A stretch of 40,223 bases of DNA from JBOFOR01 sp051659545 (GCF_051659545.1 NZ_JBOFOR010000272.1:1-40223), one strand, 5' to 3'; shown: positions 22,259 to 30,898, numbered from the stretch's first letter. Program-made: numbers and translations. Notes: generated by a model from the letters alone, not told the origin.

Positions 22259-22636
22259 ATGGTGATACAAGCCGAAAGAAAAAATGGAAAAATTAAACAA
22301 CTTGAATTACCAGATAGTGATTTAACAGCTAATGCTGGAGTAGAAGATTGGAGTGCTACTAATGATAGTAATCCTGATAATGATGGTTGTGTAATCTTTG
22401 AAAACTCAGGATCTGATGAAGTAAAAAAAGGAATATATATTCCTAAAAAAAATATAAAAATGGAATCTTATAGAGCATTACTTACTAAATATGATTCCAT
22501 TCCAAATATTGAAAAAGTTCCAACAGTTGGAACACCTGAAACACTAGTTCCATTATTAGTTTCCGCAGTGAATCAAATTATAGATCAAATCACTGATTTA
22601 AAAGATTTTGCTAAAGAAGAATTGAAGAATTTGTAA
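22259..22636 (+). CDS. Small tail-operon protein, 125 aa
   Basis: Unrecognised acidic protein. The segment ATNDSNPDNDGCVIFENSGSDE is polar; the C terminus is helical (LVSAVNQIIDQITDLKDFAKEELKN), suggesting oligomerisation. It starts 9 bases after the second 186-bp repeat and ends in TAAACTAACCTCAG, which begins a terminator. Probably a fibre-related or baseplate accessory. Confidence 0.6.
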   Translation: MVIQAERKNGKIKQLELPDSDLTANAGVEDWSATNDSNPDNDGCVIFENSGSDEVKKGIYIPKKNIKMESYRALLTKYDSIPNIEKVPTVGTPETLVPLLVSAVNQIIDQITDLKDFAKEELKNL

Positions 22637-22641
22637 ACTAA

Positions 22642-22671
22642 CCTCAGGGACAAGCCCGTGAGGATTTTTTT
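22642..22671 (+). terminator. Terminator within the tail block
   Basis: CCTCAGGG, loop ACAAG, CCC-G-TGAGG, then A and seven T. Eight base pairs with one bulge. Its flanks (TAAACTAACCTCAG before, CGTGAGGATTTTT after) are the same as those of the 186-bp repeats. Confidence 0.75.
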
Positions 22672-22711
22672 ATTACTATTATAATCCAACAAAATTAGAT
22701 ACCATTATATA

Positions 22712-23368
22712 ATGGTGAATACAGATACTGAATACGAATATATTACACGAGAGGCATTATATAGGGGGCATAGATTCCCTCAATTTGTTACTGCTTTGCA
22801 TAAAAATTGGGTTAATATGCCATATACAATGGAAATTGATGGAGAGCAAAAAATAATTCTACCTAGATATGAATTAAAAGAATACATCCAATCATTAAAA
22901 GAAGTTGAGTATAGTTTGTATCAAGAAATTGTCAAATTCAAAGAAAGCTTCACTTTAGAAAATGCATCTCCTTTGTTTGCACGTACACTTGGAGATTATT
23001 TGCAGTTTATATCAATATTAGAAAATGATTATATCCAAGCTAATGTAATCAAGTCATTTAACGCAGCGTATTCTTATGCTGGCAGTACATTCAGTATTGT
23101 GAAGCTAGCAAAGATTATCTTTGGCGAGCAAGTAGAAATATCTTTTTTTTTGGAAGAAACACCAAAAAGAATTGTATTTGGGAATATAACCTTAAAACAA
23201 AACAGGATATTATGCACCCCACTCAACGAAGCACTTACAACTCCAGATTTGTATAAAATAGTGGCATCAAATATTTCAGGTATTGCAGAAATAATCCCTG
23301 TATTGAATGCATTTTTTCAAAAATTCACAATGGCAAATTATGCAACAGTGTTCGAATTCAATATATAA
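22712..23368 (+). CDS. Baseplate protein, DUF2612-like, 218 aa
   Basis: The last gene before the fibres. Pattern of SPLFARTLGDYLQFISILENDYIQANVIKSFNAAYSYAGS followed by SIVKLAKIIFGEQVEISFF and a helical end (AEIIPVLNAFF) resembles DUF2612/P2 gpI-like proteins, which link baseplate wedges to fibres. Name based on position and length. Own promoter or read-through needed because a terminator precedes it. Confidence 0.5.
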   Translation: MVNTDTEYEYITREALYRGHRFPQFVTALHKNWVNMPYTMEIDGEQKIILPRYELKEYIQSLKEVEYSLYQEIVKFKESFTLENASPLFARTLGDYLQFISILENDYIQANVIKSFNAAYSYAGSTFSIVKLAKIIFGEQVEISFFLEETPKRIVFGNITLKQNRILCTPLNEALTTPDLYKIVASNISGIAEIIPVLNAFFQKFTMANYATVFEFNI

Positions 23369-23387
23369 TAAAAATATCGCAAATATG

Positions 23388-23446
23388 GTATAATATATAA
23401 TAGTAGATAGTAGCAAAATATATATAATAGTAGATAGTAGCAAAAT
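23388..23446 (+). promoter_or_regulatory. Fibre promoter with a 27-bp tandem repeat
   Basis: Extended -10 TGGTATAAT (TATAAT 23389-23394). A perfect 27-bp tandem repeat, starting ATATATAATAGTAG, occupies 23393-23419 and 23420-23446, so the second copy abuts ATG 23447. Each copy carries another TATAAT-like sequence. No Shine-Dalgarno is evident. Copy-number change would alter promoter-to-start distance. Confidence 0.6.
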
Positions 23447-24796
23447 ATGGATATTATTAAAAAAACAAAAAATAATATATCACCGCAACAAGAACCAAGA
23501 GATGCAGTAGGAGAAATTACTATTGATGAAATAGTAGACTCTACAGGCGGTCTAGTTACTGATTTGCAACCTGAAGACAGATTGTATATGGAAAAAGTAG
23601 TAGATGGTAAATATGAGGCTAGGGCTACTACTGTTGGGAGCATAGTTTCTAAAACAATAGATCAAATAGAGGACGAGATAGTTAGTTTGGTATTTAATTG
23701 GGATGTCACAACTGATGGCGTAGATATTGACTGTTTACAAATTCAAATTATTGATAAGAGATACAAAACATTGCATCTGGTGAACCTAAAAATAGGAGAC
23801 ATAATTCACGTATTTAATCTCTCTGAGTCTAATATAAGGAAAATCAGTATCGAACCTACGGAAGTATTCACAGTTACATCAGATATTACATATAACAATA
23901 ACAGTGCGACAGGGGATAACAATTTGTTAAACAGGTCAACAATACAATCTCCTATTTCTTTTTTTAAAGATGCTAATATTACAGAAATATTTTCTACCAA
24001 TATTATAATATATAAAGAGATAGCATTGGGAGATGCTACTATTCCTATGTACATGCTAGACGGTGATACTTTTTCAATAGAGTTTTCTGAAGATCTTACG
24101 AAAATAGTAGGTTATTTCAATATAGATGAGTTTTTTGTTCCATGGACATATGTTTCTAGTACTGGAGTAGCGACTTTTTTATCGGATACGATGATATTTT
24201 GTCTCAAAAACAATGATAACAATGCTTTGTTTACATCTGTTAACTCATCAGCAGTGTACAAGTTGGGTAAGATCTCATCGAATGCACATATAGTCTATAA
24301 TACCAATACATTACTAGATAGTTTGCACCATATCCCTGTTATAAGCGTGTCAGGCTCGATAAACGGACTGGTAGGTAATAGTATGACGAATTTGATTATA
24401 CTCTTGAGAAGCTATATAGGCGACTTGAATTCAGGTTCTGTGGATCAGGTAGTTTCAGTATATACTGAGATTGCGAATTTTTATAAAGTTTCTAAATATA
24501 ACAGTAATTTGACTAAAGAGATCCTACGGGTATATAGAGACTTGATGAATGGTGGGCAAATTGTGACTGAAGAAACTTCCCATACAACTGTTGAGAGCAG
24601 AATCAATTGTTTTGGCACGCATGTGCATTTGAGCAAAACATATACTACCACTGCTATAATACAAGGCGGAGAAATTTCGATTTCCAATGGAATATGGGTG
24701 CAAACAACGTCTTCCGTCCCGCATGCAATGGGAACAGTAACCTATTTTGAAAAAGGTGAATTTTCTTTCCCAGTTTCTATTAATGAAAAAAATTAG
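23447..24796 (+). CDS. Tail fibre-like protein 1
   Basis: 449 residues. Residues about 19-67 (DAVGEITIDEIVDSTGGLVT... to VGSI) are almost identical in protein and DNA to the same region of the next gene, while the remainder is unrelated. Beta-rich body; C terminus contains a Gly- and Ser-bearing strand pattern. A conserved N-terminal attachment module with a variable distal part is typical of phage fibres. No trimeric coiled coil or peptidase domain seen. Confidence 0.65.
   Translation: MDIIKKTKNNISPQQEPRDAVGEITIDEIVDSTGGLVTDLQPEDRLYMEKVVDGKYEARATTVGSIVSKTIDQIEDEIVSLVFNWDVTTDGVDIDCLQIQIIDKRYKTLHLVNLKIGDIIHVFNLSESNIRKISIEPTEVFTVTSDITYNNNSATGDNNLLNRSTIQSPISFFKDANITEIFSTNIIIYKEIALGDATIPMYMLDGDTFSIEFSEDLTKIVGYFNIDEFFVPWTYVSSTGVATFLSDTMIFCLKNNDNNALFTSVNSSAVYKLGKISSNAHIVYNTNTLLDSLHHIPVISVSGSINGLVGNSMTNLIILLRSYIGDLNSGSVDQVVSVYTEIANFYKVSKYNSNLTKEILRVYRDLMNGGQIVTEETSHTTVESRINCFGTHVHLSKTYTTTAIIQGGEISISNGIWVQTTSSVPHAMGTVTYFEKGEFSFPVSINEKN
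23501..23645 (+). repeat. 145-bp shared fibre module, copy 1 (copy 2 at 24931-25075)
   Basis: Nearly identical DNA in both fibre genes, with a few substitutions and no length change. The sharp loss of similarity on both sides makes it a likely recombination point for exchanging distal domains. Confidence 0.85.
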
Positions 24797-24819
24797 TTCA
24801 ATTATTTTTAAGAAATAAA

Positions 24820-26184
24820 ATGGTACAACAGAAATTCAAAATAAAATCTAAGAATGCACTGAGCAGTCTAACAGAAAGCGTCCTTAGTTTGGCAAAAAAC
24901 AATTCTCCTGTTGCAGTATCTCCTAGAGCAGATGCAGTAGGAGAAATTACTATTGATGAAATCATAGAATCTACAGGCGGTCTAGTTACTGATTTGCAAC
25001 CTGAAGACAGATTGTATATGGAAACAGTAGTGAATGGTAAATATGAGGCTAGGGCTACTACTGTTGGGAGCATAGCAGAGTTTGGTGGAGGTGGTGAATT
25101 ACCAGATTTAACTGAATATGCAAAGCTAGAAGATTTAGATACAGCAACGAACTTTACAGCAATAAATCCAACACTAGACACACCAGCACCTGAAGTGCTG
25201 GATAAAGTTGTTACTGATATAGAAAATGAAGTTAAGACAAACACAACAGCAATAACACATTTAACAGGAAGAGTAACAAATTTAGAAAATAGTGGTGGTG
25301 GAGGTGATGTATTTGTAGAACCAATCTATATCCCGATAGTAAGTGCTGATATAAATACAGCAGATCACTCGATTATAGTTGATTTATCTGCATATCCAGA
25401 CAATACAAGTTTTTGTATAGATGTTGATATTTTAGATACAGAAGCTATTTTTATAATCAATATTATAGGAACAGATGTTTTAAATGGGTTTTTAGAAGAA
25501 CTTTATTTAAGGGGGAATATAGGGTTTACTGATACTGAAAGTACAAAAGCTACAGATCTTTTTATAGAAGGAGTAAGAATAGTAGGTATTCTAGCAAGAG
25601 TTTTAAGACATAGAATAAAGTGCCGATATACAATCAATAATATTGATAACATTTTCTATTATGCAAAATATGATGAAAATGGAGGGTATATTGATGCAAT
25701 TTATTGTGATAGAAACGAAATAGATGAAAATTTCTTTAGCATAACTGATACAACCACGTTTTTTTTCCCATTAGAACCACTTAAAAAAAAGGGTGGTGTT
25801 ACGGGATATATACCATATACAGGGCTGGCATATGTGCCGATAACGTTTCTAGGTGTTTTTGAGTATTATCTAGATTGCAGCATGCTAATAATAAATAGTG
25901 TGGTGGAACAAAGTAGCGTTGGAAATTACAAGTATGCACAAGATAATGTACAAGATTATCTTTTATTTTATGGAAGAAGAACATATTTGCCAAATATATA
26001 TTTTCCAAGAGTCCATTCCGATGACATTAAGGTAACAAAAGAATTGATTCAAACGGAGCTTTTATATGCTAGTTTTGAGGCTGTTTCTGGAAATAATGAA
26101 TTTTCTTTTACTCCATATATGGTAACCGCAATAGGAAGGTTTGGAAAAGTGATGGATGTAGGAAAAATGACTGAGCAGGCATGA
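24820..26184 (+). CDS. Tail fibre-like protein 2
   Basis: 454 residues. It shares residues about 38-86 with fibre protein 1, then has a Gly-rich hinge (FGGGGELPDL), a helical segment (DIENEVKTNTTAITHLTGRVTNLENSGGGG) likely to trimerise, and a long beta-rich distal domain. The hinge-plus-DL pattern also appears in the 30899 product. Likely a receptor-binding fibre; the receptor is unknown. Confidence 0.65.
   Translation: MVQQKFKIKSKNALSSLTESVLSLAKNNSPVAVSPRADAVGEITIDEIIESTGGLVTDLQPEDRLYMETVVNGKYEARATTVGSIAEFGGGGELPDLTEYAKLEDLDTATNFTAINPTLDTPAPEVLDKVVTDIENEVKTNTTAITHLTGRVTNLENSGGGGDVFVEPIYIPIVSADINTADHSIIVDLSAYPDNTSFCIDVDILDTEAIFIINIIGTDVLNGFLEELYLRGNIGFTDTESTKATDLFIEGVRIVGILARVLRHRIKCRYTINNIDNIFYYAKYDENGGYIDAIYCDRNEIDENFFSITDTTTFFFPLEPLKKKGGVTGYIPYTGLAYVPITFLGVFEYYLDCSMLIINSVVEQSSVGNYKYAQDNVQDYLLFYGRRTYLPNIYFPRVHSDDIKVTKELIQTELLYASFEAVSGNNEFSFTPYMVTAIGRFGKVMDVGKMTEQA
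24931..25075 (+). repeat. 145-bp shared fibre module, copy 2
   Basis: Partner of 23501-23645; see that entry. Confidence 0.85.
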
Positions 26185-26216
26185 TAGTATAGTATATAAT
26201 ATGCAATGGAGTATGA

Positions 26217-27035
26217 GTGAAGAAAAAAGCACACCCATTTGTTAAATGGGTTGGAGGGAAAAGAGGGGTTATAAAAGATTTATTATTACATCTTCCTGTG
26301 AATATCAACAATTATTACGAACCATTTGTTGGTGGTGGTGCATTGTTTTTCGAAATAGCAAATAAAGTGAATTATAGCTATATATCAGATCTAAACCCTG
26401 ATTTAATGATTGCCTACAATGTTATAAAAACAGACCCACACAATTTAATTAATCTACTAAAAATTCATAAAGAAAATCATTCAAAAGAATATTATTATAA
26501 AATAAGAGATTTGCAAGAATTATCTTGTCCAATAGAGAATACAGCTAGATTTATTTATTTATTAGCGACATGTTTCAATGGATTGTTCCGAGTTAATTCG
26601 GAAAATTATTTTAATACCCCGATAGGTCGGTATAAAAACCCTAATATACTAGACGAAGCAAATATTAATGCTGTGAATCTTATATTGCAGAACACAGATG
26701 TAAAATATCAAGATTTTTCAAGGATAATTCCTAATATAGGTGATTTTGTGTATTTTGACCCTCCGTATCACCCTATTAAGGATACATCTTTTACAAAATA
26801 TATATTTAATGGTTTTGCAGAATACGAACAAATAAGACTTAGAGATTTTATTATAACTTTAATAAAAAAAGGAGTAAATATAATGGTTTCTAATTCTAAT
26901 ACTGAATTTATCAGAGATCTTTACTCTGACAAAGATTTCTTTACAATAGAAAAGATTATTTCCCCAAGGGTAATAAGTTGCAAAAGTAATAATAGAATTC
27001 CTATTTGTGAACTTTTAATTACTAATAATTACTAA
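26217..27035 (+). CDS. dam: DNA adenine methyltransferase, D12 class (Dam)
   Basis: 272 residues, the usual D12-class size. N-terminal AdoMet motif PFVKWVGGKRGVIKDLLLHLP (residues 6-26), FVGGGALFF (37-45), the YISDLNPDLMIAYN segment, and catalytic DPPY in VYFDPPYHP near 180. Such enzymes usually methylate GATC. GTG 26217 start with GGAG 6 bases upstream; a TATAAT element lies about 20 bases before. It opens a cassette with two nuclease-related ORFs. Likely role: protection against host restriction or marking phage DNA. Confidence 0.9.
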   Translation: MKKKAHPFVKWVGGKRGVIKDLLLHLPVNINNYYEPFVGGGALFFEIANKVNYSYISDLNPDLMIAYNVIKTDPHNLINLLKIHKENHSKEYYYKIRDLQELSCPIENTARFIYLLATCFNGLFRVNSENYFNTPIGRYKNPNILDEANINAVNLILQNTDVKYQDFSRIIPNIGDFVYFDPPYHPIKDTSFTKYIFNGFAEYEQIRLRDFIITLIKKGVNIMVSNSNTEFIRDLYSDKDFFTIEKIISPRVISCKSNNRIPICELLITNNY

Positions 27036-27040
27036 TAATT

Positions 27041-27340
27041 ATGTCAAAAAAGAATATAATTTCAGGAAGAAATGCTAATCAAAATGGAAAATATGTTCAA
27101 GATTGTGTCCACGACTTTTTAGACAAAGTATGTGGATATGAATACGTACCACCAAATAAATTTTTAGTTACTTCTAATTCTTTAAGCCAAAAACTATTTA
27201 CTAGACAATTAGCTATATGTGATAGTATTGATTCACTCAAAGCAGATTTTGTATTATATAACCCAAAATATGGCAAACATGTACTAGATTTGGATTATCC
27301 TGTTTTTGATTTTTTCACAGAACTGATAGGGGAAAAATGA
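27041..27340 (+). CDS. 99-aa protein, possible truncated nuclease
   Basis: Begins 5 bases after dam. The N terminus SGRNANQNGKYVQDCVHDFLDKV recalls the opening helix of some PD-(D/E)xK restriction-type nucleases, and SLKADFVLYNPKYGK could supply the Asp strand, but no later E-x-K motif is present. It is therefore either a truncated restriction-endonuclease partner of Dam or an unrelated small protein. It overlaps the VRR-NUC gene start by 4 bases. Confidence 0.55.
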   Translation: MSKKNIISGRNANQNGKYVQDCVHDFLDKVCGYEYVPPNKFLVTSNSLSQKLFTRQLAICDSIDSLKADFVLYNPKYGKHVLDLDYPVFDFFTELIGEK

Positions 27341-27846
27341 AAGAGAATGAATTGCAAGCATTAATAGTATCTGCATTACGGTTTAAAGGGTATTGTGTAT
27401 GGATGAACTATCAAAATGTAAGACAAGGGTGGGATAATCCTATTGTATATACTATCCAAATGAAAAAACATGGATGGATGAAAGGCATCCCAGATCTCAC
27501 GGTAATAGGAAGAGAAACAAATGGGAATACTATTATGCTATATATTGAATGCAAATCAGAAAAAGGTGTATTAAGTGCAGATCAAAAACACATACTAAAT
27601 ATAATAAAAGTTCTAGGAATAGAAACAAGAGTAGTCAGAAGTCTCGACCAGATACAAGATTTATTAGATAAAGATATTATTAGGGTTGAAACATTATTAT
27701 TAGAACAAGATATAGAATATGCTAGAATAGCAAAAGAAAAAGAGGAAGCAAAACAATTAGAAAAATTAAAGAGAAAGGAAGCAAAACAATTAGAAAAATT
27801 AAAGAGAAAGGAAGCAAAACAATTAGAAAAATTAAACAAAGATTAG
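27337..27846 (+). CDS. VRR-NUC domain nuclease
   Basis: 169 residues. The N-terminal 100 residues have the VRR-NUC order: an early Glu in NELQALIV, GIPDL at 50-54 (catalytic Asp53), ECK at 71-73, and Gln in SADQK near 83. The C terminus is a Lys/Glu-rich helix built from an 11-residue repeat (EAKQLEKLKRK, 2.8 copies) not found in the core family. VRR-NUC proteins cleave structured or branched DNA and are common in phages. Coupled to the preceding ORF by ATGA. Confidence 0.85.
   Translation: MKENELQALIVSALRFKGYCVWMNYQNVRQGWDNPIVYTIQMKKHGWMKGIPDLTVIGRETNGNTIMLYIECKSEKGVLSADQKHILNIIKVLGIETRVVRSLDQIQDLLDKDIIRVETLLLEQDIEYARIAKEKEEAKQLEKLKRKEAKQLEKLKRKEAKQLEKLNKD
27745..27836 (+). repeat. 33-bp tandem repeat, 2.8 copies, in the VRR-NUC gene
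   Basis: Perfect 33-bp units at 27745-27777 and 27778-27810, and a partial unit to 27836. Being a multiple of three, gains or losses would lengthen or shorten the C-terminal helix without a frameshift. Confidence 0.9.
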
Positions 27847-28049
27847 CAATTCATAGAGAAAGTAGGTATCTCTACGGGTGTCGATATGCAATCATTATTA
27901 TTTAGACATAAAAAGATGCTAAGAGATTAGATAAAATGAGGATAATATCGAGATAATTTCTATATAAAGAATGATATAAAAATTGATAATATACTAGAAA
28001 TAGTATACTATTATAGATAATACATATGTAATCTATAATAATAATAACT
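27847..28049. other. Gap before the head genes
   Basis: 203 bases without a gene. It holds TAGAGA/TCTCTA and TATAGAT/ATCTATA inverted repeats and several TATA-like sequences just before ATG 28050, probably the head-operon promoter, but no single promoter stands out. Confidence 0.35.
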
Positions 28050-28868
28050 ATGACTTCTGACACTGATATAGCAAATACTGGCGAAAATACACCAGTAGAT
28101 AAAACAGTAAAAATCAAAGAAATACTAGAAGATCCTGAAATAATGAAAGGACTTGCGGAGACATTTATAAATATCCAAAAAGCCAATCAAGAAAAAGAAA
28201 GTCAAGAAAGAAAAAAATTGGATAAAAGAGTTGAAATAGAAGCTGATGAATATCGAGAAAAAAAAGAAATAGAAAATAATGCAAAAGCTGAAATATGGTA
28301 CGATAAAAGAATAGCAGTTACAAGGCTTCCATTCGGGAAAGATAGACAACAAGAAGTCATAAAATCTTCATTGGAATGGCTAGAAACTGAAGTAGAAGAA
28401 AATAGAATTTCATATGCTGAAGCATGCAAATTAATGGATTTAGCAATTATTAATGAAGAGTTAGATTTAAATGACAAAATGTTGCAATTTGATCCTAAAT
28501 ACTCTGAGATAAAAGAGCTTTATTCAAGATCTGATTTTAAGAATAGACGTATAGTAAAACCTGAAGTATTAGAGCATGCATACTCTGAGACACTAAAGCA
28601 AATGAAAAATCGTGAGTATGAGCATAGTACACAACAAAGGAAAGAGCATGCAAAATATAATTCAAATTATACTGTAGGAGAGCCTGTATACATTACTGAT
28701 TATAATTTTGGAGATGCAGTAAATATGTCGATCATTGGAGCAAATAGAATTAATCCAATGTTAAAGAATTTAACAAAAGATGAGTATCAAGAGAAATATG
28801 CAAAACAATTAGTTGTATTGCGAAAAGATTTAGATGCTGAAAAACCAAGAACGAAACGTAGTTATTAG
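28050..28868 (+). CDS. Probable capsid scaffold or head assembly protein, 272 aa
   Basis: Very charged, almost entirely helical protein (ERKKLDKRVEIEADEYREKK; long Lys/Glu segments) with a short acidic N terminus. It lies directly before a decoration-like protein and the probable major capsid protein, the usual place for a scaffold. No protease motif seen. Scaffold function is inferred from composition and position. Confidence 0.55.
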   Translation: MTSDTDIANTGENTPVDKTVKIKEILEDPEIMKGLAETFINIQKANQEKESQERKKLDKRVEIEADEYREKKEIENNAKAEIWYDKRIAVTRLPFGKDRQQEVIKSSLEWLETEVEENRISYAEACKLMDLAIINEELDLNDKMLQFDPKYSEIKELYSRSDFKNRRIVKPEVLEHAYSETLKQMKNREYEHSTQQRKEHAKYNSNYTVGEPVYITDYNFGDAVNMSIIGANRINPMLKNLTKDEYQEKYAKQLVVLRKDLDAEKPRTKRSY

Positions 28869-28878
28869 AAGAGGTGAT

Positions 28879-29337
28879 ATGAGTACTTACTATAGTAGTA
28901 AAGGTAATTTAGTATATGGCAGACCAGTGCAAGGAAAGCCTGAAGCAAAAGGATTAACCCCTAAAGATGGAGAAGAAGCGGGATTGATAGCAGGTGTACC
29001 TGTAGCAAAAGAAGGACTATTAATAGTAGTTGCTCAAGATGCTATTGGTTATTATGGAATAGTAAGAGAACAAACATATATACCAAAGCATAGTTACAGC
29101 ATTATTCTTCAAGATAGCACAACTCAAACAGTTGTAAGATGTTTAACAGAATCAGGAATCAAAGCGGGTGATTTACTTACTATAGCAAGTGGGAGATACA
29201 TCAAAGCTGTTGCTGGAGATATTATAGTTGGCATGGCAATGACAGACGCAAGTGCAAATGGAGATGACGATTGTGTAGTGCTAGAACATAATATTTTACG
29301 TGGCATGGGGATTCCAACACCAACACCACCAGCATGA
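28879..29337 (+). CDS. Head decoration/stabilisation-like protein, 152 aa
   Basis: ATG 28879 chosen because AGAGGTGAT precedes it; a longer in-frame start overlaps the previous gene. The protein is small and beta-rich with Gly turns, ending ...ITVGMAMTDASANGDDDCVVLEHNI in style (here IIVGMAMTDASANGDDDC). That late motif is typical of DUF2190-like capsid cement proteins. The Pro-rich end (IPTPTPPA) is unstructured. Position between scaffold and capsid supports the call. Confidence 0.65.
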   Translation: MSTYYSSKGNLVYGRPVQGKPEAKGLTPKDGEEAGLIAGVPVAKEGLLIVVAQDAIGYYGIVREQTYIPKHSYSIILQDSTTQTVVRCLTESGIKAGDLLTIASGRYIKAVAGDIIVGMAMTDASANGDDDCVVLEHNILRGMGIPTPTPPA

Positions 29338-29403
29338 GCAGATAGATAGCAGGAAGGAGAGTTCATTCTTATGATATTTTTAATAAAATAAAAGGTAAAA
29401 TTT

Positions 29404-30540
29404 ATGTTTACAATAACAAATGACGTTATCACATTAAGTGAGTTTACATCAACTATGATGTATGGAAGAGTATTCCCAGATAATGTAAATAGACAGAGTA
29501 TTTTCAGTGGCACAAAACTAAAAGCAGTAAACGTACTTGATCGTTCTGGGAGTCATTCAATAGTATTTAGTAAAGTTGAATTCCGAGACAATCCATTCGA
29601 AGGAATGTATGGAGATAGTAATGCAAAAGTTAATTATACAAACAAAGTAGTAGAAAAAGGTGATACTCAATATGAACTTGCCAATGTTGCTATACAAAAA
29701 GGAATGGGGAACATCTTAACTGTTGGTGAGAGTCTAGAAACAACCTCAGATTGGAATTATGACAATATAATGCAAACAATTGATGCTAATCTTGCTGAAG
29801 CTTTTTATAAAGCATGTGCATATAGAGCAGTTGTTGGAATAGATCTTGTCCATTTAAAAGGAATAAAACAAACACCTGATCAAAAAGCTGACCCTAAGAG
29901 AAATCTTTCATCTTTTTATGATATTGCTACCAACCCTGTAGATGCAGGATTAACAGCGACTATAATAAAAGGTGATTTAGATGGATTAGAAAAAATTACA
30001 AGTGAAATAAGAAATTATTTCAGTTTTTCTAATGTCCTATCGGGAAGTCCTAATATATCAAATTTAAATGATGTACTTATTTTAATATCATCCGATATAT
30101 TAAGAGCTACATTCAAGCAATTTAATGCAGGGTCAGCTCCTTATATGACAATGGAAAGTTTCGTAAAAGAGCAACTACCTGAAGTGCAAATAGTACCATG
30201 TGATTTGATTAAAAATACAATGCTAGTAATTGAGCAAAATTATTCAACTTTATTATATGGTAAATTACTTGGCATCAGTGCTTTCCAAAGAGATCAAGAT
30301 ATTGTAAATTTCCGTGTTAAAAACACTATAGGATCTGTGATATGTGAAGACCCTACAAAAGTGATTTTATATAAAGACTTCATGACTGATTCTGCATTAA
30401 TGAAAAATTCAATGCAAAAACAATCTGCTTCAGATATTGAATTAAAAGCATTGAAGAAAAAATATACTGAAATAGAAAGAAAAAATGAACAACTAGAAGA
30501 GAAGATTAACAATTTGGTCGAAAAAAGTTTTGTAAAATAA
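29404..30540 (+). CDS. Probable major capsid protein
   Basis: 378 residues, a normal HK97-fold length. N-terminal arm, a spine-helix-like segment (TIDANLAEAFYKACAYRAVVG), and a late strand region (KLLGISAFQRDQDIVNFRVKNTIGSVICEDPTKVILYKDF) consistent with a capsid P/A-domain layout. It ends in a 35-residue charged coiled coil (ELKALKKKYTEIERKNEQLEEKINN), an unusual addition to a capsid subunit. Preceded by scaffold- and decoration-like genes and AAGGT ribosome binding site. Confidence 0.65.
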   Translation: MFTITNDVITLSEFTSTMMYGRVFPDNVNRQSIFSGTKLKAVNVLDRSGSHSIVFSKVEFRDNPFEGMYGDSNAKVNYTNKVVEKGDTQYELANVAIQKGMGNILTVGESLETTSDWNYDNIMQTIDANLAEAFYKACAYRAVVGIDLVHLKGIKQTPDQKADPKRNLSSFYDIATNPVDAGLTATIIKGDLDGLEKITSEIRNYFSFSNVLSGSPNISNLNDVLILISSDILRATFKQFNAGSAPYMTMESFVKEQLPEVQIVPCDLIKNTMLVIEQNYSTLLYGKLLGISAFQRDQDIVNFRVKNTIGSVICEDPTKVILYKDFMTDSALMKNSMQKQSASDIELKALKKKYTEIERKNEQLEEKINNLVEKSFVK

Positions 30541-30544
30541 TAGT

Positions 30545-30889
30545 ATGGCAAATAGTGTGAATTTAGATGAATTTGATTTTACAGAAGCAAATATATTATT
30601 AAGCTCAGTAAATTCGCCTGCTATATCTAAATATAGTGCTATATTTAAGTTGTTTTCTATCTATTATTATAAAAATATCAAGGATGAAGAATCGACTGTA
30701 AATATAAATATTATTGCTCCAATAGAAAATGGAATAGATAGTGGAAATTATATTGATTCTATAAATGTAGCTATATTATATGATGAATTTATACATGGAT
30801 ATATGACTAGTATATATCTTCCTTCTCATGGGTTTTTAGGTGCTATCCTCAACAGAAAAAATGCACCGTTACAAGTTCAAATTCTTTAA
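30545..30889 (+). CDS. Head-proximal protein, 114 aa
   Basis: Follows the capsid gene by 4 bases. Aromatic- and Ile-rich, mixed alpha/beta; no family recognised. Size and position suit a head-completion or head-tail connector protein. Next gene follows after 9 bases. Confidence 0.6.
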   Translation: MANSVNLDEFDFTEANILLSSVNSPAISKYSAIFKLFSIYYYKNIKDEESTVNINIIAPIENGIDSGNYIDSINVAILYDEFIHGYMTSIYLPSHGFLGAILNRKNAPLQVQIL

Positions 30890-30898
30890 GGTAATTTT

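Noticed and set aside
23338..23643. Leftward ORF over the fibre promoter, and the similar one at 24798-25244
   Set aside because: They are antisense shadows of the shared fibre module and have no ribosome binding site.
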